DNA of 64,000 bases from an uncultured Dehalococcoidia bacterium. Its GTDB lineage: Bacteria > Chloroflexota > Dehalococcoidia > Lucifugimonadales > UBA3495. The first letter of the stretch is position 1, and each line of letters starts with the position of its first letter. Where the stretch lies: assembly GCA_958296445.1 (NCBI GenBank), contig OY282565.1, positions 2,901,570 to 2,965,569 on the forward strand, given 5' to 3'. The notes under the pieces are model-generated. The model saw only the letters and a program-made list of their open reading frames with translations, did no database searches and had not been told where the DNA came from. Shown here piece after piece: positions 1 to 7,471 of this stretch. The translations under genes were made by a program, and so were the position numbers.

Positions 1-44
1 ATCGGATATTGCCGTGTGGTGTCAATTTGCGGGGTGGTGGGGGT

Positions 45-77
45 TGCGGGATTCTTTGCTTTGCTCAGAATGACAGG
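45..77. repeat. Dispersed repeat family A, end fragment
   Basis: The stretch GGGATTCTTTGCTTTGCTCAGAATGACAG-like is the right end of a repeat that recurs at 5939-6014, 53861-53965, 54165-54215 and 54310-54375. On the minus strand it reads as the spurious peptide CHSEQSEES. No gene is supported in 1-353. Confidence 0.75.
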
Positions 78-85
78 GAGGGAAG

Positions 86-340
86 AAAGGGCGCACGGCT
101 GTGCGCCCCTACGGGTGGCGGGCGGGGGACGGGCGGTGGGGGTGGTTTCGCGGTTTTCTTGGGCGTAAAGAAAGGGCGCACGGCTGTGCGCCCCTACGGG
201 GGACGGACGGGGGATGGGCGGTGGGGGTGGTTTCGCAATTTTCTGGAGTGACGAAAAGGGCGCACGGCTGTGCGCCCCTACGGGGGACGGACGGGGGATG
301 GGCGGTGGGGGTGGTTTCGCAATTTTCCCAACCATCCCAT
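86..340. repeat. Three tandem 84-85 bp repeats, each with a family D palindrome
   Basis: Copies start at 86, 171 and 255. Each opens with AAAGGGCGCACGGCTGTGCG, a perfect palindrome around a four-base loop, and continues into a G-rich tract (GGGCGGTGGGGGTGGTTTCG). The same palindrome occurs singly at 20341, 23466 and 28007. Open frames across the array only reflect the repeat and are not genes. Confidence 0.85.
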
Positions 341-353
341 CGGGCGGGGGTGG

Positions 354-791
354 TTAGTAGTGGCGGAGCTCTACTACGTTGTTGTCGGGGTCGTAGATGT
401 AGAGGGAGGTGCCGTCGCCGTGGGAACCCCAGCGCTTGCCGGGGCCGGCCTGGATTTCGACGCCGATGTCCTCGAAGCTGGCTTTTAGGGCGTCCATATC
501 GGTGTGGTCTATGACCATGCAGAAGTGGTCCTGGTTGCGGGCGTCGTCTTTGCTGGCGGGGATGTTGTCGGAGGCGAAGAAGTCAATGATTGTGTCGGCG
601 TTGAGGCGGGCGGAGGGGAAGCGCACTTCGCCGGCCCGCCACTGCTCTACGCGCTCGGGCTGGAGGCCGAGAACTTCGGTGTAGAAGCGGAGGGATTCCT
701 CGACGTCTCTGGTGCGCAGGACGATGTGGTCCATTTCGGAGATTTTGACTAGGGGTTGGGTTAGAATCTCAAACTTGGTATCGGTAGCCAT
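354..791 (-). CDS. VOC (glyoxalase/dioxygenase-fold) family protein
   Basis: This 145-residue single-module vicinal-oxygen-chelate protein has a beta-alpha-beta-beta-beta pattern. It opens with MDHIVLRTRDVEESLRFYTE (residues 20-39), where His22 is the usual first metal ligand. It closes with SLYIYDPDNNVVELRHY, whose Glu is the usual last ligand. The family includes glyoxalase I, extradiol dioxygenases and fosfomycin-resistance enzymes, and the substrate cannot be read from sequence. The ATG lies about 30 bp from divergent noncoding sequence, and the gene runs away from the molybdenum hydroxylase small subunit at 935. It appears monocistronic. Confidence 0.88.
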   Translation of the reverse strand: MATDTKFEILTQPLVKISEMDHIVLRTRDVEESLRFYTEVLGLQPERVEQWRAGEVRFPSARLNADTIIDFFASDNIPASKDDARNQDHFCMVIDHTDMDALKASFEDIGVEIQAGPGKRWGSHGDGTSLYIYDPDNNVVELRHY

Positions 792-934
792 ATTCGATCT
801 CCTTAAAGGGTTGCCCTTGGGGATTGAGGCGGGGGCGGGGCGGGTTGTTGGCCCCGGCTACGTTATGATTATATGGCGCGGGCCGCTCTTTGTCATCTTG
901 TTGGCCGGGGTTGCGGTTGATATAGTATCGGCTT

Positions 935-1408
935 ATGCGTGAAATGATGATACGGCTTGAAGTCAATGGGGAAAACCGGGAACTGAGCGTACCGGGGCAT
1001 TGGACGCTGCTGGATTTGCTGCGGGATGGGCTGGATTTGACCGGGGCGAAGCGGGGGTGCGATAGGGGGGAGTGCGGCTCTTGCACGGTGCTGCTGGACG
1101 GGCTGCCGGTGTATGCCTGCGTGACGCTGGCGGCGCGGGCGCGGGGGCGCCGGGTGGCGACGGTGGAGGGGCTGGCGTTTCGGGACGGGCGGCTGGATCC
1201 GGTGCAGCAGGCGTTTTTGGAGGAGGACGGCGGGCAGTGCGGGTTCTGTACGCCGGGGTTTTTGATGTCGGCCCGGGCTCTGCTGGACGCCAACCCTTGC
1301 CCCAGCGATGGGGAGATACGGGAGGCGCTGTCGGGGAATCTTTGCCGGTGCAATGCTTATGGGCGGATTCTGGAGGCGGTGCGGGTTGCGGCTGGGGGTG
1401 GGGGGTAG
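935..1408 (+). CDS. Xanthine dehydrogenase-family (2Fe-2S) small subunit
   Basis: This 157-residue iron-sulfur subunit of a molybdenum hydroxylase passes electrons from the Mo site to FAD. It has a plant-ferredoxin N-terminal domain with Cys42, Cys47, Cys50 and Cys62 (CDRGECGSC), and a C-terminal four-helix domain with Cys102, Cys105, Cys137 and Cys139 (CGFC and CRC). All eight cluster ligands are present. Partner subunits lie at 7472 (molybdopterin) and 11800 (FAD) on the same strand, but separated by other genes instead of the usual tight operon. Nearby in-frame ATGs at 944 and 947 make the exact start uncertain. Confidence 0.93.
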   Translation: MREMMIRLEVNGENRELSVPGHWTLLDLLRDGLDLTGAKRGCDRGECGSCTVLLDGLPVYACVTLAARARGRRVATVEGLAFRDGRLDPVQQAFLEEDGGQCGFCTPGFLMSARALLDANPCPSDGEIREALSGNLCRCNAYGRILEAVRVAAGGGG

Positions 1409-1470
1409 CCGGGGGCTTTGTTCGGCCTTTGCGTCTTTCGCCGTTTTCGCTATTGTTGCGGCGTTGCCGG

Positions 1471-1476
1471 TATAAT
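1471..1476 (+). promoter_or_regulatory. Putative -10 box of Uma2 gene 1
   Basis: A perfect TATAAT sits 38 bp before the ATG, inside a block of about 70 bp that recurs upstream of all five tandem Uma2 genes (TTTTCGCYATTGTTGYGGCG then TTGCCGGTATAATG). No convincing -35 box is visible. A GAGGG ribosome-binding site precedes the ATG. Confidence 0.6.
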
Positions 1477-1508
1477 GCCGCTATTCACCTTGTCCCGAGA
1501 GGGTTGTT

Positions 1509-2252
1509 ATGACTACCAAACCGCTGTCGGCGCAACAGGTTGCCGGGCGGCTGCCGCCTTTGCCTGATCCGCCTAGGAAAAGTGATATGCAGGAATTTCT
1601 CCATTTCGACCGCCCCGCCGTGGCTAACACGCTGGCCCGTCATCTGGACGCTTTGCGCGAGGGGGCCACTACTTTTGTCGCCGGACGGGGGTATCTCTGC
1701 GTGCGGCGCAGCGACCTGCCTTCTTGCCCTTACCCCGATATGATTGTCGCCTTTGGCGTTCCTGCTCTGGAAATCAACGAGGCTAACGGGTATGTCGTCA
1801 GCGAAGCGGGCAAGCCGCCGGACTTTGTGCTGGAGGTGGCGTCGTCGCATACCGCCGAGCGGGATTACACTTGCAAGCGGGAAATCTATACCGGGATGGG
1901 CGTTACCGAATACTGGCGGTTCGACCATACCGGGGGGCGGCACTACGATGTTGCCCTGGCCGGCGACCGGCTGGCGGACGGCGGCGGCTACCGCCCGGTG
2001 GAGATGTTTACCGAGCCGGATGGGGTGGTATGGGGATACAGCGAGGCTTTGGGGCTGTCGCTGTGCTGGGTGAACCGGGATTTGCGCTTCTGGGATCGGG
2101 TGCAGCAACGGTATTTGGCGGACCCGTCGGAATTGGCCGGGGCGCTGGATGTTGAGCGCGACGCCCGGATTGCCGCCGACGTCCGAGCCGATGCCGAGCG
2201 CCGGGCCCGCATTGCCGCCGAGGAAGAGCTGCGGCGTCTCAGGGGCGGTTAG
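1509..2252 (+). CDS. Uma2 family (PD-(D/E)XK) putative endonuclease, tandem copy 1
   Basis: This is a 247-residue Uma2/DUF820-type protein. The restriction-nuclease-like core shows Asp77 (CPYPDMIV), Glu109 (FVLEVASS) and Lys123 (YTCKREIY), followed by GVTEYWRFD, the standard Uma2 pattern. The cellular role of the family is not established. The C-terminus carries two 14-residue units beginning ERDARIAAD and ERRARIAAE that predict as a coiled coil and end in RRLRGG. It is the first of five same-strand paralogues (2356, 3219, 4103, 4996) that share even their leader sequence, so recent duplication is clear. The start is fixed by the conserved GGGTTGTTATGAC leader. Confidence 0.9.
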   Translation: MTTKPLSAQQVAGRLPPLPDPPRKSDMQEFLHFDRPAVANTLARHLDALREGATTFVAGRGYLCVRRSDLPSCPYPDMIVAFGVPALEINEANGYVVSEAGKPPDFVLEVASSHTAERDYTCKREIYTGMGVTEYWRFDHTGGRHYDVALAGDRLADGGGYRPVEMFTEPDGVVWGYSEALGLSLCWVNRDLRFWDRVQQRYLADPSELAGALDVERDARIAADVRADAERRARIAAEEELRRLRGG

Positions 2253-2317
2253 GGACGGAAAGTTTGCCTTTGGGGATTTGGGCTTTGCGTTTTTCGCCAT
2301 TGTTGCGGCGTTGCCGG

Positions 2318-2323
2318 TATAAT
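2318..2323 (+). promoter_or_regulatory. Putative -10 box of Uma2 gene 2
   Basis: TATAAT lies exactly 38 bp before the ATG, in the same conserved cassette as at 1471. Confidence 0.6.
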
Positions 2324-2355
2324 GCCGCTATTCACCTTGTCCCGCGAGGGTTGTT

Positions 2356-3099
2356 ATGACTACCAAACCGCTGTCGGCGCAACAGGATGCCGGGCGGCTG
2401 CCGCCTTTGCCTGATCCGCCTAGGAAAAGTGATATGCAGGAATTTCTCCATTTCGACCGCCCCGCCGTGGCCAACACTCTGGCCCGCCATCTGGATGCTT
2501 TGCGCGAGGGCGCCACTACTTTTGTTGCCGGGCGGGGGTATCTCTGCGTGCGGCGCAGCGACCTGCCTTCTTGTCCTTACCCGGATATGGTTGTCGCCTT
2601 TGGCGTTCCCGCCTCGCAAATCAACGAGGCTAACGGGTATGTTATCAGCGAAGCGGGCAAGCCGCCGGACTTTGTGCTGGAGGTGGCGTCGTCGCATACC
2701 GCCGAGCGGGATTACACTTGCAAGCGGGGAATTTATGCCGGGATGGGCGTTACTGAATACTGGCGGTTCGACCATACCGGGGGGCGGCACTACGATGTTG
2801 CGCTGGCCGGCGACCGGATGGCGGATGGCGGGGGCTATCGTCCGGTGGAGATGTTTACCGAGCCGGATGGGGTGGTATGGGGGTACAGCGAGGCTTTGGG
2901 GCTGTCGCTGTGCTGGGTGAACCGGGATTTGCGCTTTTGGGATCGGGTGCAGCAACGGTATCTGGCGGATCCGTCGGAATTGGCCGGGGCGCTGGATGTT
3001 GAGCGCGAGGCCCGGATTGCCGCCGACGTCAGAGCTGACGCCGAGCGCCGGGCCCGCATTGCCGCCGAGGAAGAGCTGCGGCGTCTCAGGGGCGGTTAG
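2356..3099 (+). CDS. Uma2 family putative endonuclease, tandem copy 2
   Basis: At 247 residues, this copy is nearly identical to copy 1 through the first 215 residues. It keeps the Asp (PYPDMVV), Glu (LEVASS) and Lys (CKRGIY) of the nuclease core. The C-terminal coiled-coil region has two 14-residue units (EREARIAADVRADA, then ERRARIAAE). It begins 103 bp after copy 1 ends, behind its own copy of the TATAAT cassette, so the genes look independently promoted and not a single operon. Confidence 0.9.
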   Translation: MTTKPLSAQQDAGRLPPLPDPPRKSDMQEFLHFDRPAVANTLARHLDALREGATTFVAGRGYLCVRRSDLPSCPYPDMVVAFGVPASQINEANGYVISEAGKPPDFVLEVASSHTAERDYTCKRGIYAGMGVTEYWRFDHTGGRHYDVALAGDRMADGGGYRPVEMFTEPDGVVWGYSEALGLSLCWVNRDLRFWDRVQQRYLADPSELAGALDVEREARIAADVRADAERRARIAAEEELRRLRGG

Positions 3100-3180
3100 G
3101 GACGGAAAGTTTGCCTTTGGGGATTTGGCGGGGGCGTGGATTGGGCTTTGCGTTTTTCGCTATTGTTGCGCGGTTGCCGG

Positions 3181-3186
3181 TATAAT
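3181..3186 (+). promoter_or_regulatory. Putative -10 box of Uma2 gene 3
   Basis: TATAAT lies exactly 38 bp before the ATG. The conserved cassette has one extra base upstream (GTTGCGCGGTTGCC). Confidence 0.6.
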
Positions 3187-3218
3187 GCCGCTATTCACCT
3201 TGTCCTGCGGGGGTTGTT

Positions 3219-3938
3219 ATGACTACCAAACCGCTGTCGGCGCAACAGGATGCAGGGCGGCTGCCGCCTTTGCCTGATCCGCCTAGGAAAAGTGATATGC
3301 AGGAAAACATTCACTTCGACCGCCCTGCTACTATGAACACTCTGGCCCGGCATCTGGATGCTTTGCGCGAGGGGGCTACTACTTTTGTTGCCGGGCGGGG
3401 GTATCTCTGCCTGCGGCGCAGCGACCTGCCCTCTTGCCCTTACCCGGATATGGTTGTTGCTTTTGGCGTTCCCGCTTCTCAAATCAACGAGGCTAACGGG
3501 TATGTTATCAGCGAAGCGGGCAAGCCGCCGGATTTTGTGCTGGAGGTGGCGTCGTCGCATACCGCCGCGCGGGATTACACTTGCAAGCGGGGAATTTATG
3601 CCGGGATGGGCGTTACCGAATACTGGCGGTTTGACCATTCCGGGGGGCGGCACTACGATGTTGCGCTGGCCGGCGACCGGCTGGCCGATGGCGGCTATCG
3701 TCCAGTGGAGATGTTCACCGAGCCGGACGGGGTGGTATGGGGGTACAGCGAGGCTTTGGGGCTGTCGCTGTGCTGGGTGAACCGGGATTTGCGCTTTTGG
3801 GATCGGGTGCAGCAACGGTATCTGGCAGATCCGTCGGAACTGGCCGGGGCGCTGGATGTTGAGCGCGACGCCCGTATTGCCGCCGAGGAGCGATCCCGCA
3901 GGTTGGAGGAAGAGCTGCGGCGTCTTAGGGGCGGTTAG
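3219..3938 (+). CDS. Uma2 family putative endonuclease, tandem copy 3
   Basis: At 239 residues this is the shortest of the five. The nuclease core residues are intact (PYPDMVV, FVLEVASS, YTCKRGIY). From about residue 27 it follows the ENIHFDRPATMN sequence type shared with copies 4 and 5, against EFLHFDRPAVAN in copies 1 and 2. One residue is missing in the ADGGYRPVE loop. Its C-terminal tail has only one 14-residue unit before RRLEEELRRLRGG, which accounts for most of the shorter length. Confidence 0.9.
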   Translation: MTTKPLSAQQDAGRLPPLPDPPRKSDMQENIHFDRPATMNTLARHLDALREGATTFVAGRGYLCLRRSDLPSCPYPDMVVAFGVPASQINEANGYVISEAGKPPDFVLEVASSHTAARDYTCKRGIYAGMGVTEYWRFDHSGGRHYDVALAGDRLADGGYRPVEMFTEPDGVVWGYSEALGLSLCWVNRDLRFWDRVQQRYLADPSELAGALDVERDARIAAEERSRRLEEELRRLRGG

Positions 3939-4064
3939 GCGCGGAAAGTTTGTATCCAGGCGTCCCTTAACACGGGCCCCTGTTCGTTCCTGCCCGCTGG
4001 ATTTGGGGGCTGCGGGGGCGTGGCTTGGGCTTTGCGTTTTTCGCCATTGTTGCGGCGTTGCCGG

Positions 4065-4070
4065 TATAAT
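4065..4070 (+). promoter_or_regulatory. Putative -10 box of Uma2 gene 4
   Basis: TATAAT lies exactly 38 bp before the ATG, within the conserved cassette. Confidence 0.6.
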
Positions 4071-4102
4071 GCCGCTATTCACCTTGTCCCGAGAGGGTTG
4101 TT

Positions 4103-4846
4103 ATGACTACCAAACCGCTGTCGGCGCAACAGGATGCAGGGCGGCTGCCGCCTTTGCCTGATCCGCCTAGGAAAAGTGATATGCAGGAAAATATCCACTT
4201 CGACCGCCCTGCTACTATGAACACTCTGGCACGACATCTGGATGCTTTGCGCGACGGGGCTACTACTTTTGTTGCTGGGCGGGGGTATCTCTGCGTGCGG
4301 CGCAGCGACCTGCCTTCTTGCCCTTACCCGGATATGATTGTTGCTTTTGGCGTTCCCGCTTCTCAAATCAACGAGGCTAACGGCTATGTCGTCAGCGAAG
4401 CGGGCAAGCCGCCGGACTTTGTGCTGGAAGTGGCGTCGTCGCATACCGCCGAGCGGGATTACACTTGCAAGCGGGGAATTTATGCCGGGATGGGCGTTAC
4501 CGAATACTGGCGGTTCGACCATTCCGGGGGACGGCACTACGATGTTGCGCTGGCCGGCGACCGGCTGTCGGACGGCGGGGGATACCGCCCGGTGGAGATG
4601 TTTACCGAACCGGACGGGGTGATCTGGGGGTACAGCGAGGCTTTGGGGCTGTCGCTGTGCTGGGTGAACCGGGATTTGCGCTTTTGGGATCGGGTGCAGC
4701 AACGCTATCTGGCGGATCCGTCGGAACTGGCCGGGGCGCTGGATGTTGAGCGCGAGGCCCGCGCGGAAGAGCGTGATGCGCGTATCGCCGCCGAAGAACG
4801 CGCACGGCGGCTTGAGGAAGAGCTGCGGCGTCTTAGGGGCGGTTAG
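4103..4846 (+). CDS. Uma2 family putative endonuclease, tandem copy 4
   Basis: This 247-residue copy is of the ENIHFDRP sequence type. Core residues are intact (PYPDMIV, FVLEVASS, YTCKRGIY). The tail is a partial unit (EREARAEE) followed by one full unit (ERDARIAAEERARR) and LEEELRRLRGG, so the repeat register differs from its neighbours. It is preceded by its own TATAAT cassette. Confidence 0.9.
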   Translation: MTTKPLSAQQDAGRLPPLPDPPRKSDMQENIHFDRPATMNTLARHLDALRDGATTFVAGRGYLCVRRSDLPSCPYPDMIVAFGVPASQINEANGYVVSEAGKPPDFVLEVASSHTAERDYTCKRGIYAGMGVTEYWRFDHSGGRHYDVALAGDRLSDGGGYRPVEMFTEPDGVIWGYSEALGLSLCWVNRDLRFWDRVQQRYLADPSELAGALDVEREARAEERDARIAAEERARRLEEELRRLRGG

Positions 4847-4957
4847 GCGCGGAAGGTTTGCCTTTGGGGATTCTCAATATGCGCCAGTGTTCATATTGCT
4901 TCAACGCCTGCGCCATATTGGAGTTTTCGTTTTTCGCCATTGTTGTGGCGTTGCCGG

Positions 4958-4963
4958 TATAAT
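4958..4963 (+). promoter_or_regulatory. Putative -10 box of Uma2 gene 5
   Basis: TATAAT lies exactly 38 bp before the ATG. The cassette differs at only a few bases (GTTGTGGCG, AATGTCGC). Confidence 0.6.
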
Positions 4964-4995
4964 GTCGCTATTCACCTTGTTTCGCGAGGGTTGTT

Positions 4996-5844
4996 ATGAC
5001 TGCTAGGTTCGTTGCTCCGCCTTTGGATGCCGGGCGGCTGCCGCCTTTGCCTGATCCGCCTAGGAAAAGTGATATGCAGGAAAACATCCACTTTGATCGC
5101 CCCGCCACTATGAACACTCTGGCACGACATCTGGATGCTTTGCGCGAAGGCGCTACTACTTTTGTTGCCGGGCGGGGGTATCTCTGCGTGCGGCGCAGCG
5201 ACCTGCCTTCTTGTCCTTACCCCGATATGATTGTTGCTTTTGGCGTTCCTGCTTCTCAAATCAACGAGGCTAACGGGTATGTTATCAGCGAAGCGGGCAA
5301 GCCGCCGGACTTTGTGCTGGAGGTGGCGTCGTCGCATACCGCCAAGCGGGATTACACTTGCAAGCGGGGAATTTATGCCGGGATGGGCGTTACCGAGTAC
5401 TGGCGGTTCGACCATACCGGGGGGCGGCATTATGACGTTGCGCTGGCCGGCGACCGGCTGGCGGACGGCGGGGGCTACCGCCCGGTGGAGATGTTCACCG
5501 AACCGGACGGGGTGGTATGGGGGTACAGCGAGGCTTTGGGGCTGTCGCTGTGCTGGGTGAACCGGGATTTGCGCTTTTGGGATCGGGTGCAGCAACGCTA
5601 TCTGGCGGATCCGTCGGAATTGGCCGGGGCGCTGGATGTTGAGCGCGAGGCCCGTATTGCCGCCGATGCTCGATCCGACGCCGAGCGCGACGCCCGCATT
5701 GCCGCCGATGCCGTAGCCGACGCCGAGCGTCAGAGCCGGATTGCCGCCGGCGTCCGAGCCGACGCTGATCGTCAGGCCCGCATTGCCGCCGAGGAGCGCG
5801 TCCGGCGGCTGGAGGCGGAACTGCGGCGCCGGTCAAATTCTTGA
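4996..5844 (+). CDS. Uma2 family putative endonuclease, tandem copy 5 (longest tail)
   Basis: At 282 residues this is the last and longest copy. Residues 2-10 differ from the others (TARFVAPPL instead of TTKPLSAQQ), while the core is the same, with PYPDMIV, FVLEVASS and YTCKRGIY. The C-terminal coiled coil has four 14-residue units starting EREARIAAD, ERDARIAAD, ERQSRIAAG and DRQARIAAE. Its final residues are RRRSNS instead of RRLRGG, so the 3' end is either diverged or the ancestral single-copy boundary. Family membership is clear; the biological role is unknown. Confidence 0.9.
   Translation: MTARFVAPPLDAGRLPPLPDPPRKSDMQENIHFDRPATMNTLARHLDALREGATTFVAGRGYLCVRRSDLPSCPYPDMIVAFGVPASQINEANGYVISEAGKPPDFVLEVASSHTAKRDYTCKRGIYAGMGVTEYWRFDHTGGRHYDVALAGDRLADGGGYRPVEMFTEPDGVVWGYSEALGLSLCWVNRDLRFWDRVQQRYLADPSELAGALDVEREARIAADARSDAERDARIAADAVADAERQSRIAAGVRADADRQARIAAEERVRRLEAELRRRSNS
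5641..5808 (+). repeat. In-frame 42-bp tandem repeat, 4 units
   Basis: Units begin at 5641, 5683, 5725 and 5767, each encoding a 14-residue double-heptad unit (E-R-x-A-R-I-A-A). Copies 1 and 2 of the gene family have two such units (for example at 2154 and 2196) and copy 3 has one, so unit number varies between paralogues. Confidence 0.85.
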
Positions 5845-5938
5845 CTGACTTAATGGCCGGTCAAGGGTGGTAAATTCTTTGATCCTGATTCAGACAAATT
5901 ATCAAGGGCATTTGCCCCAATTTGAGGAAATTGCGAAA

Positions 5939-6014
5939 TTCCCCTTTGTGGCCCTGCGCTAAGGGAAGGGTCTCACCGCCTAAGCCGGGATTCTTCGCTT
6001 TGCTCAGAATGACA
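5939..6014. repeat. Dispersed repeat family A
   Basis: The element runs from CCCCTTTGTGGCC through AAGGGAAGGGTCT to TTCGCTTTGCTCAGAATGAC. A near-identical copy is at 53861. Just upstream, 5881-5898 (ATCCTGATTCAGACAA) is a half copy of family E. No gene is visible between 5845 and 6372. Confidence 0.75.
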
Positions 6015-6266
6015 GGTACGCCGGAGTGACAGGTATGCTTAGAATGGCAGGTGTGCCCGGAGTGGCAGATATGCTTAGAATGACGGGTATGCTTGGAGTG
6101 ACTGGTATGCTCGGAGTGACTGGTATGCTTAGAGTGGTAGATATGCTTAGAATGACAGGTATGCTCGGAGTGGCGGGTATGCTTGGAGTGACAGGTATGC
6201 TCGGAGGGGCGGGTATGCTTGGAGTGACAGGTATGCCCGGAGGGGCGGGTATACTTGGGGGGAGCG
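6014..6266. repeat. Minisatellite of about fourteen 18-bp units
   Basis: Degenerate units of GGTATGCTTGGAGTGACA follow each other in 18-bp register from 6014 to about 6266. Each unit ends in a version of the GAATGACA that closes family A, and the array starts exactly where that element ends. Because 18 is a multiple of three, long spurious frames run on both strands. Confidence 0.9.
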
Positions 6267-6372
6267 AGTATGGTTGGAGGGGTGGGGGTGGGGGGGGGGC
6301 GGTTGACGGGGTGGGCGCTCGGCCATAGACTTGGGGGGGATGCAGTATTTGGCTTGGCTTGGGAGGTTTGGT

Positions 6373-7362
6373 ATGGCAACGATTGAGGGGCAGCCGCAGG
6401 CCGCGGCGCAGATGGCGGCCGCCGCCCGCAGTTTTTTGGACAGCCTTTCCGGTGAGCAGGAGGCTAGGGCTACTTTCGAGTATATGGACGGGGAGCGGAT
6501 GTATTGGTATTATCCGCCGATTAACCGCCACGGTTTGGCTTTGCGGGATATGGACGCCAATCAGCGCGAACTGGCCTTCGCCCTTCTGGAAAGCGGGCTT
6601 ACTCCGCGCTCTTATGAGCAGGCGCGGCAAATCATCGAACACGAGGATGTTCTTGGCCCGCTGGAAAAAGAAATGGGCATGATTACTTTCGTGCGCGATG
6701 TTGAGCTGTATTACTTTACCATTTTCGGGCAGCCCGGCCCCAAGGAGCCTTGGGGGTGGCGCGTTGAGGGGCATCATGTGTCGTTGCATTTCAGCATCTG
6801 GGGCGACAACGTGATTTCGGTCACGCCTTTCTTTTTCGGGGCGAACCCGGCGGAAGTGCGGAAAGGCCCCAAGTCGGGCCTGCGTATTTTGGGCGACCGG
6901 GAGGATTTGGCGCTCCAGCTTATGGGGAGTCTGGATGACGGCCAGCGGGCGACGGCGACGATTTATGATGAGGCGCCGCTGGACATTCTTACCTATAACA
7001 GCACCAAGGTTTCTTTTCCTTTCCGTCCGCAGGGGTTGGCGGCGTCGCAGATGAGCGGCGGGCAAAAGGAAACGCTGCTCAGTCTTATTACCACTTACGT
7101 TGGGCAGGTTCGCACCGATTTGGCCGAGCAGAAGTTGGCGGCTATCAGGGAGGAGGGCCTGGATCACTTTCATTTGGCTTGGGCCGGGCCGGTGTCGCGC
7201 AGCGAGGCGCACTATTACCGGATTCACGGCGGCAATTTCGTGGTGGAGTTCGACAACCGGCAGGATGGGGCGAACCATATTCATTCGGTCTGGCGCGACA
7301 TTGAAAACGACTTTGCCGCCGATGTGCTGCGGCAGCATTTGACTTTGTTCCACGTACTTTAA
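6373..7362 (+). CDS. DUF3500 domain-containing protein
   Basis: This 329-residue protein matches the DUF3500 pattern: AARSFLDSLS near the N-terminus, then EYMDGERMYWYYPP, a GHHVSLHFSI motif about residue 135, and a C-terminal HYYRIHGGNFVVEFDNRQDGANHIHSVWRD segment (given here in part). The paired histidines and acidic residues in GHHVS and the NHIHSVWRD end look like a metal or active site, but no reaction is established. The start is placed at the ATG at 6373 because GGGAGG ends six bases before it. A longer frame from 6331 has no such site. It lies between the Uma2 array and the Mo-hydroxylase large subunit. Confidence 0.82.
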   Translation: MATIEGQPQAAAQMAAAARSFLDSLSGEQEARATFEYMDGERMYWYYPPINRHGLALRDMDANQRELAFALLESGLTPRSYEQARQIIEHEDVLGPLEKEMGMITFVRDVELYYFTIFGQPGPKEPWGWRVEGHHVSLHFSIWGDNVISVTPFFFGANPAEVRKGPKSGLRILGDREDLALQLMGSLDDGQRATATIYDEAPLDILTYNSTKVSFPFRPQGLAASQMSGGQKETLLSLITTYVGQVRTDLAEQKLAAIREEGLDHFHLAWAGPVSRSEAHYYRIHGGNFVVEFDNRQDGANHIHSVWRDIENDFAADVLRQHLTLFHVL

Positions 7363-7370
7363 CCGGGGGG

Positions 7371-7461
7371 ATTAAACGCAGAGGGCGCAGAGATGCCGCA
7401 GAGGGCGCAGAGTTTTTATATTATCTGCGTCCTTTGCGTTTCCTTGGCGCTTTCTGCGTTG
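7371..7461. repeat. Dispersed repeat family C, full inverted-repeat copy
   Basis: The left arm reads TTAAACGCAGAGGGCGCAGAG with an internal duplication. An AT-rich centre (TTTTTATATTAT) follows, and the right arm is CTGCGTCCTTTGCGTTTCC. It ends 10 bp before the next gene. Confidence 0.75.
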
Positions 7462-7471
7462 GGAAAAACTG

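Noticed and set aside
1485..5595. Minus-strand frames of about 207-295 codons repeated opposite each Uma2 gene
   Set aside because: They are mirror images of the conserved Uma2 coding strand and recur only because the genes are duplicated.
6014..6266. CRISPR array
   Set aside because: The 18-bp units are directly adjacent with no spacers, units are degenerate, and no cas genes are nearby.
6004..7353. A 449-codon open frame on the minus strand across the 6-7 kb region
   Set aside because: It is antisense to the DUF3500 gene and runs into the 18-bp repeat array. The repetitive PSIPVTPSIP product reflects the repeat, not a protein.
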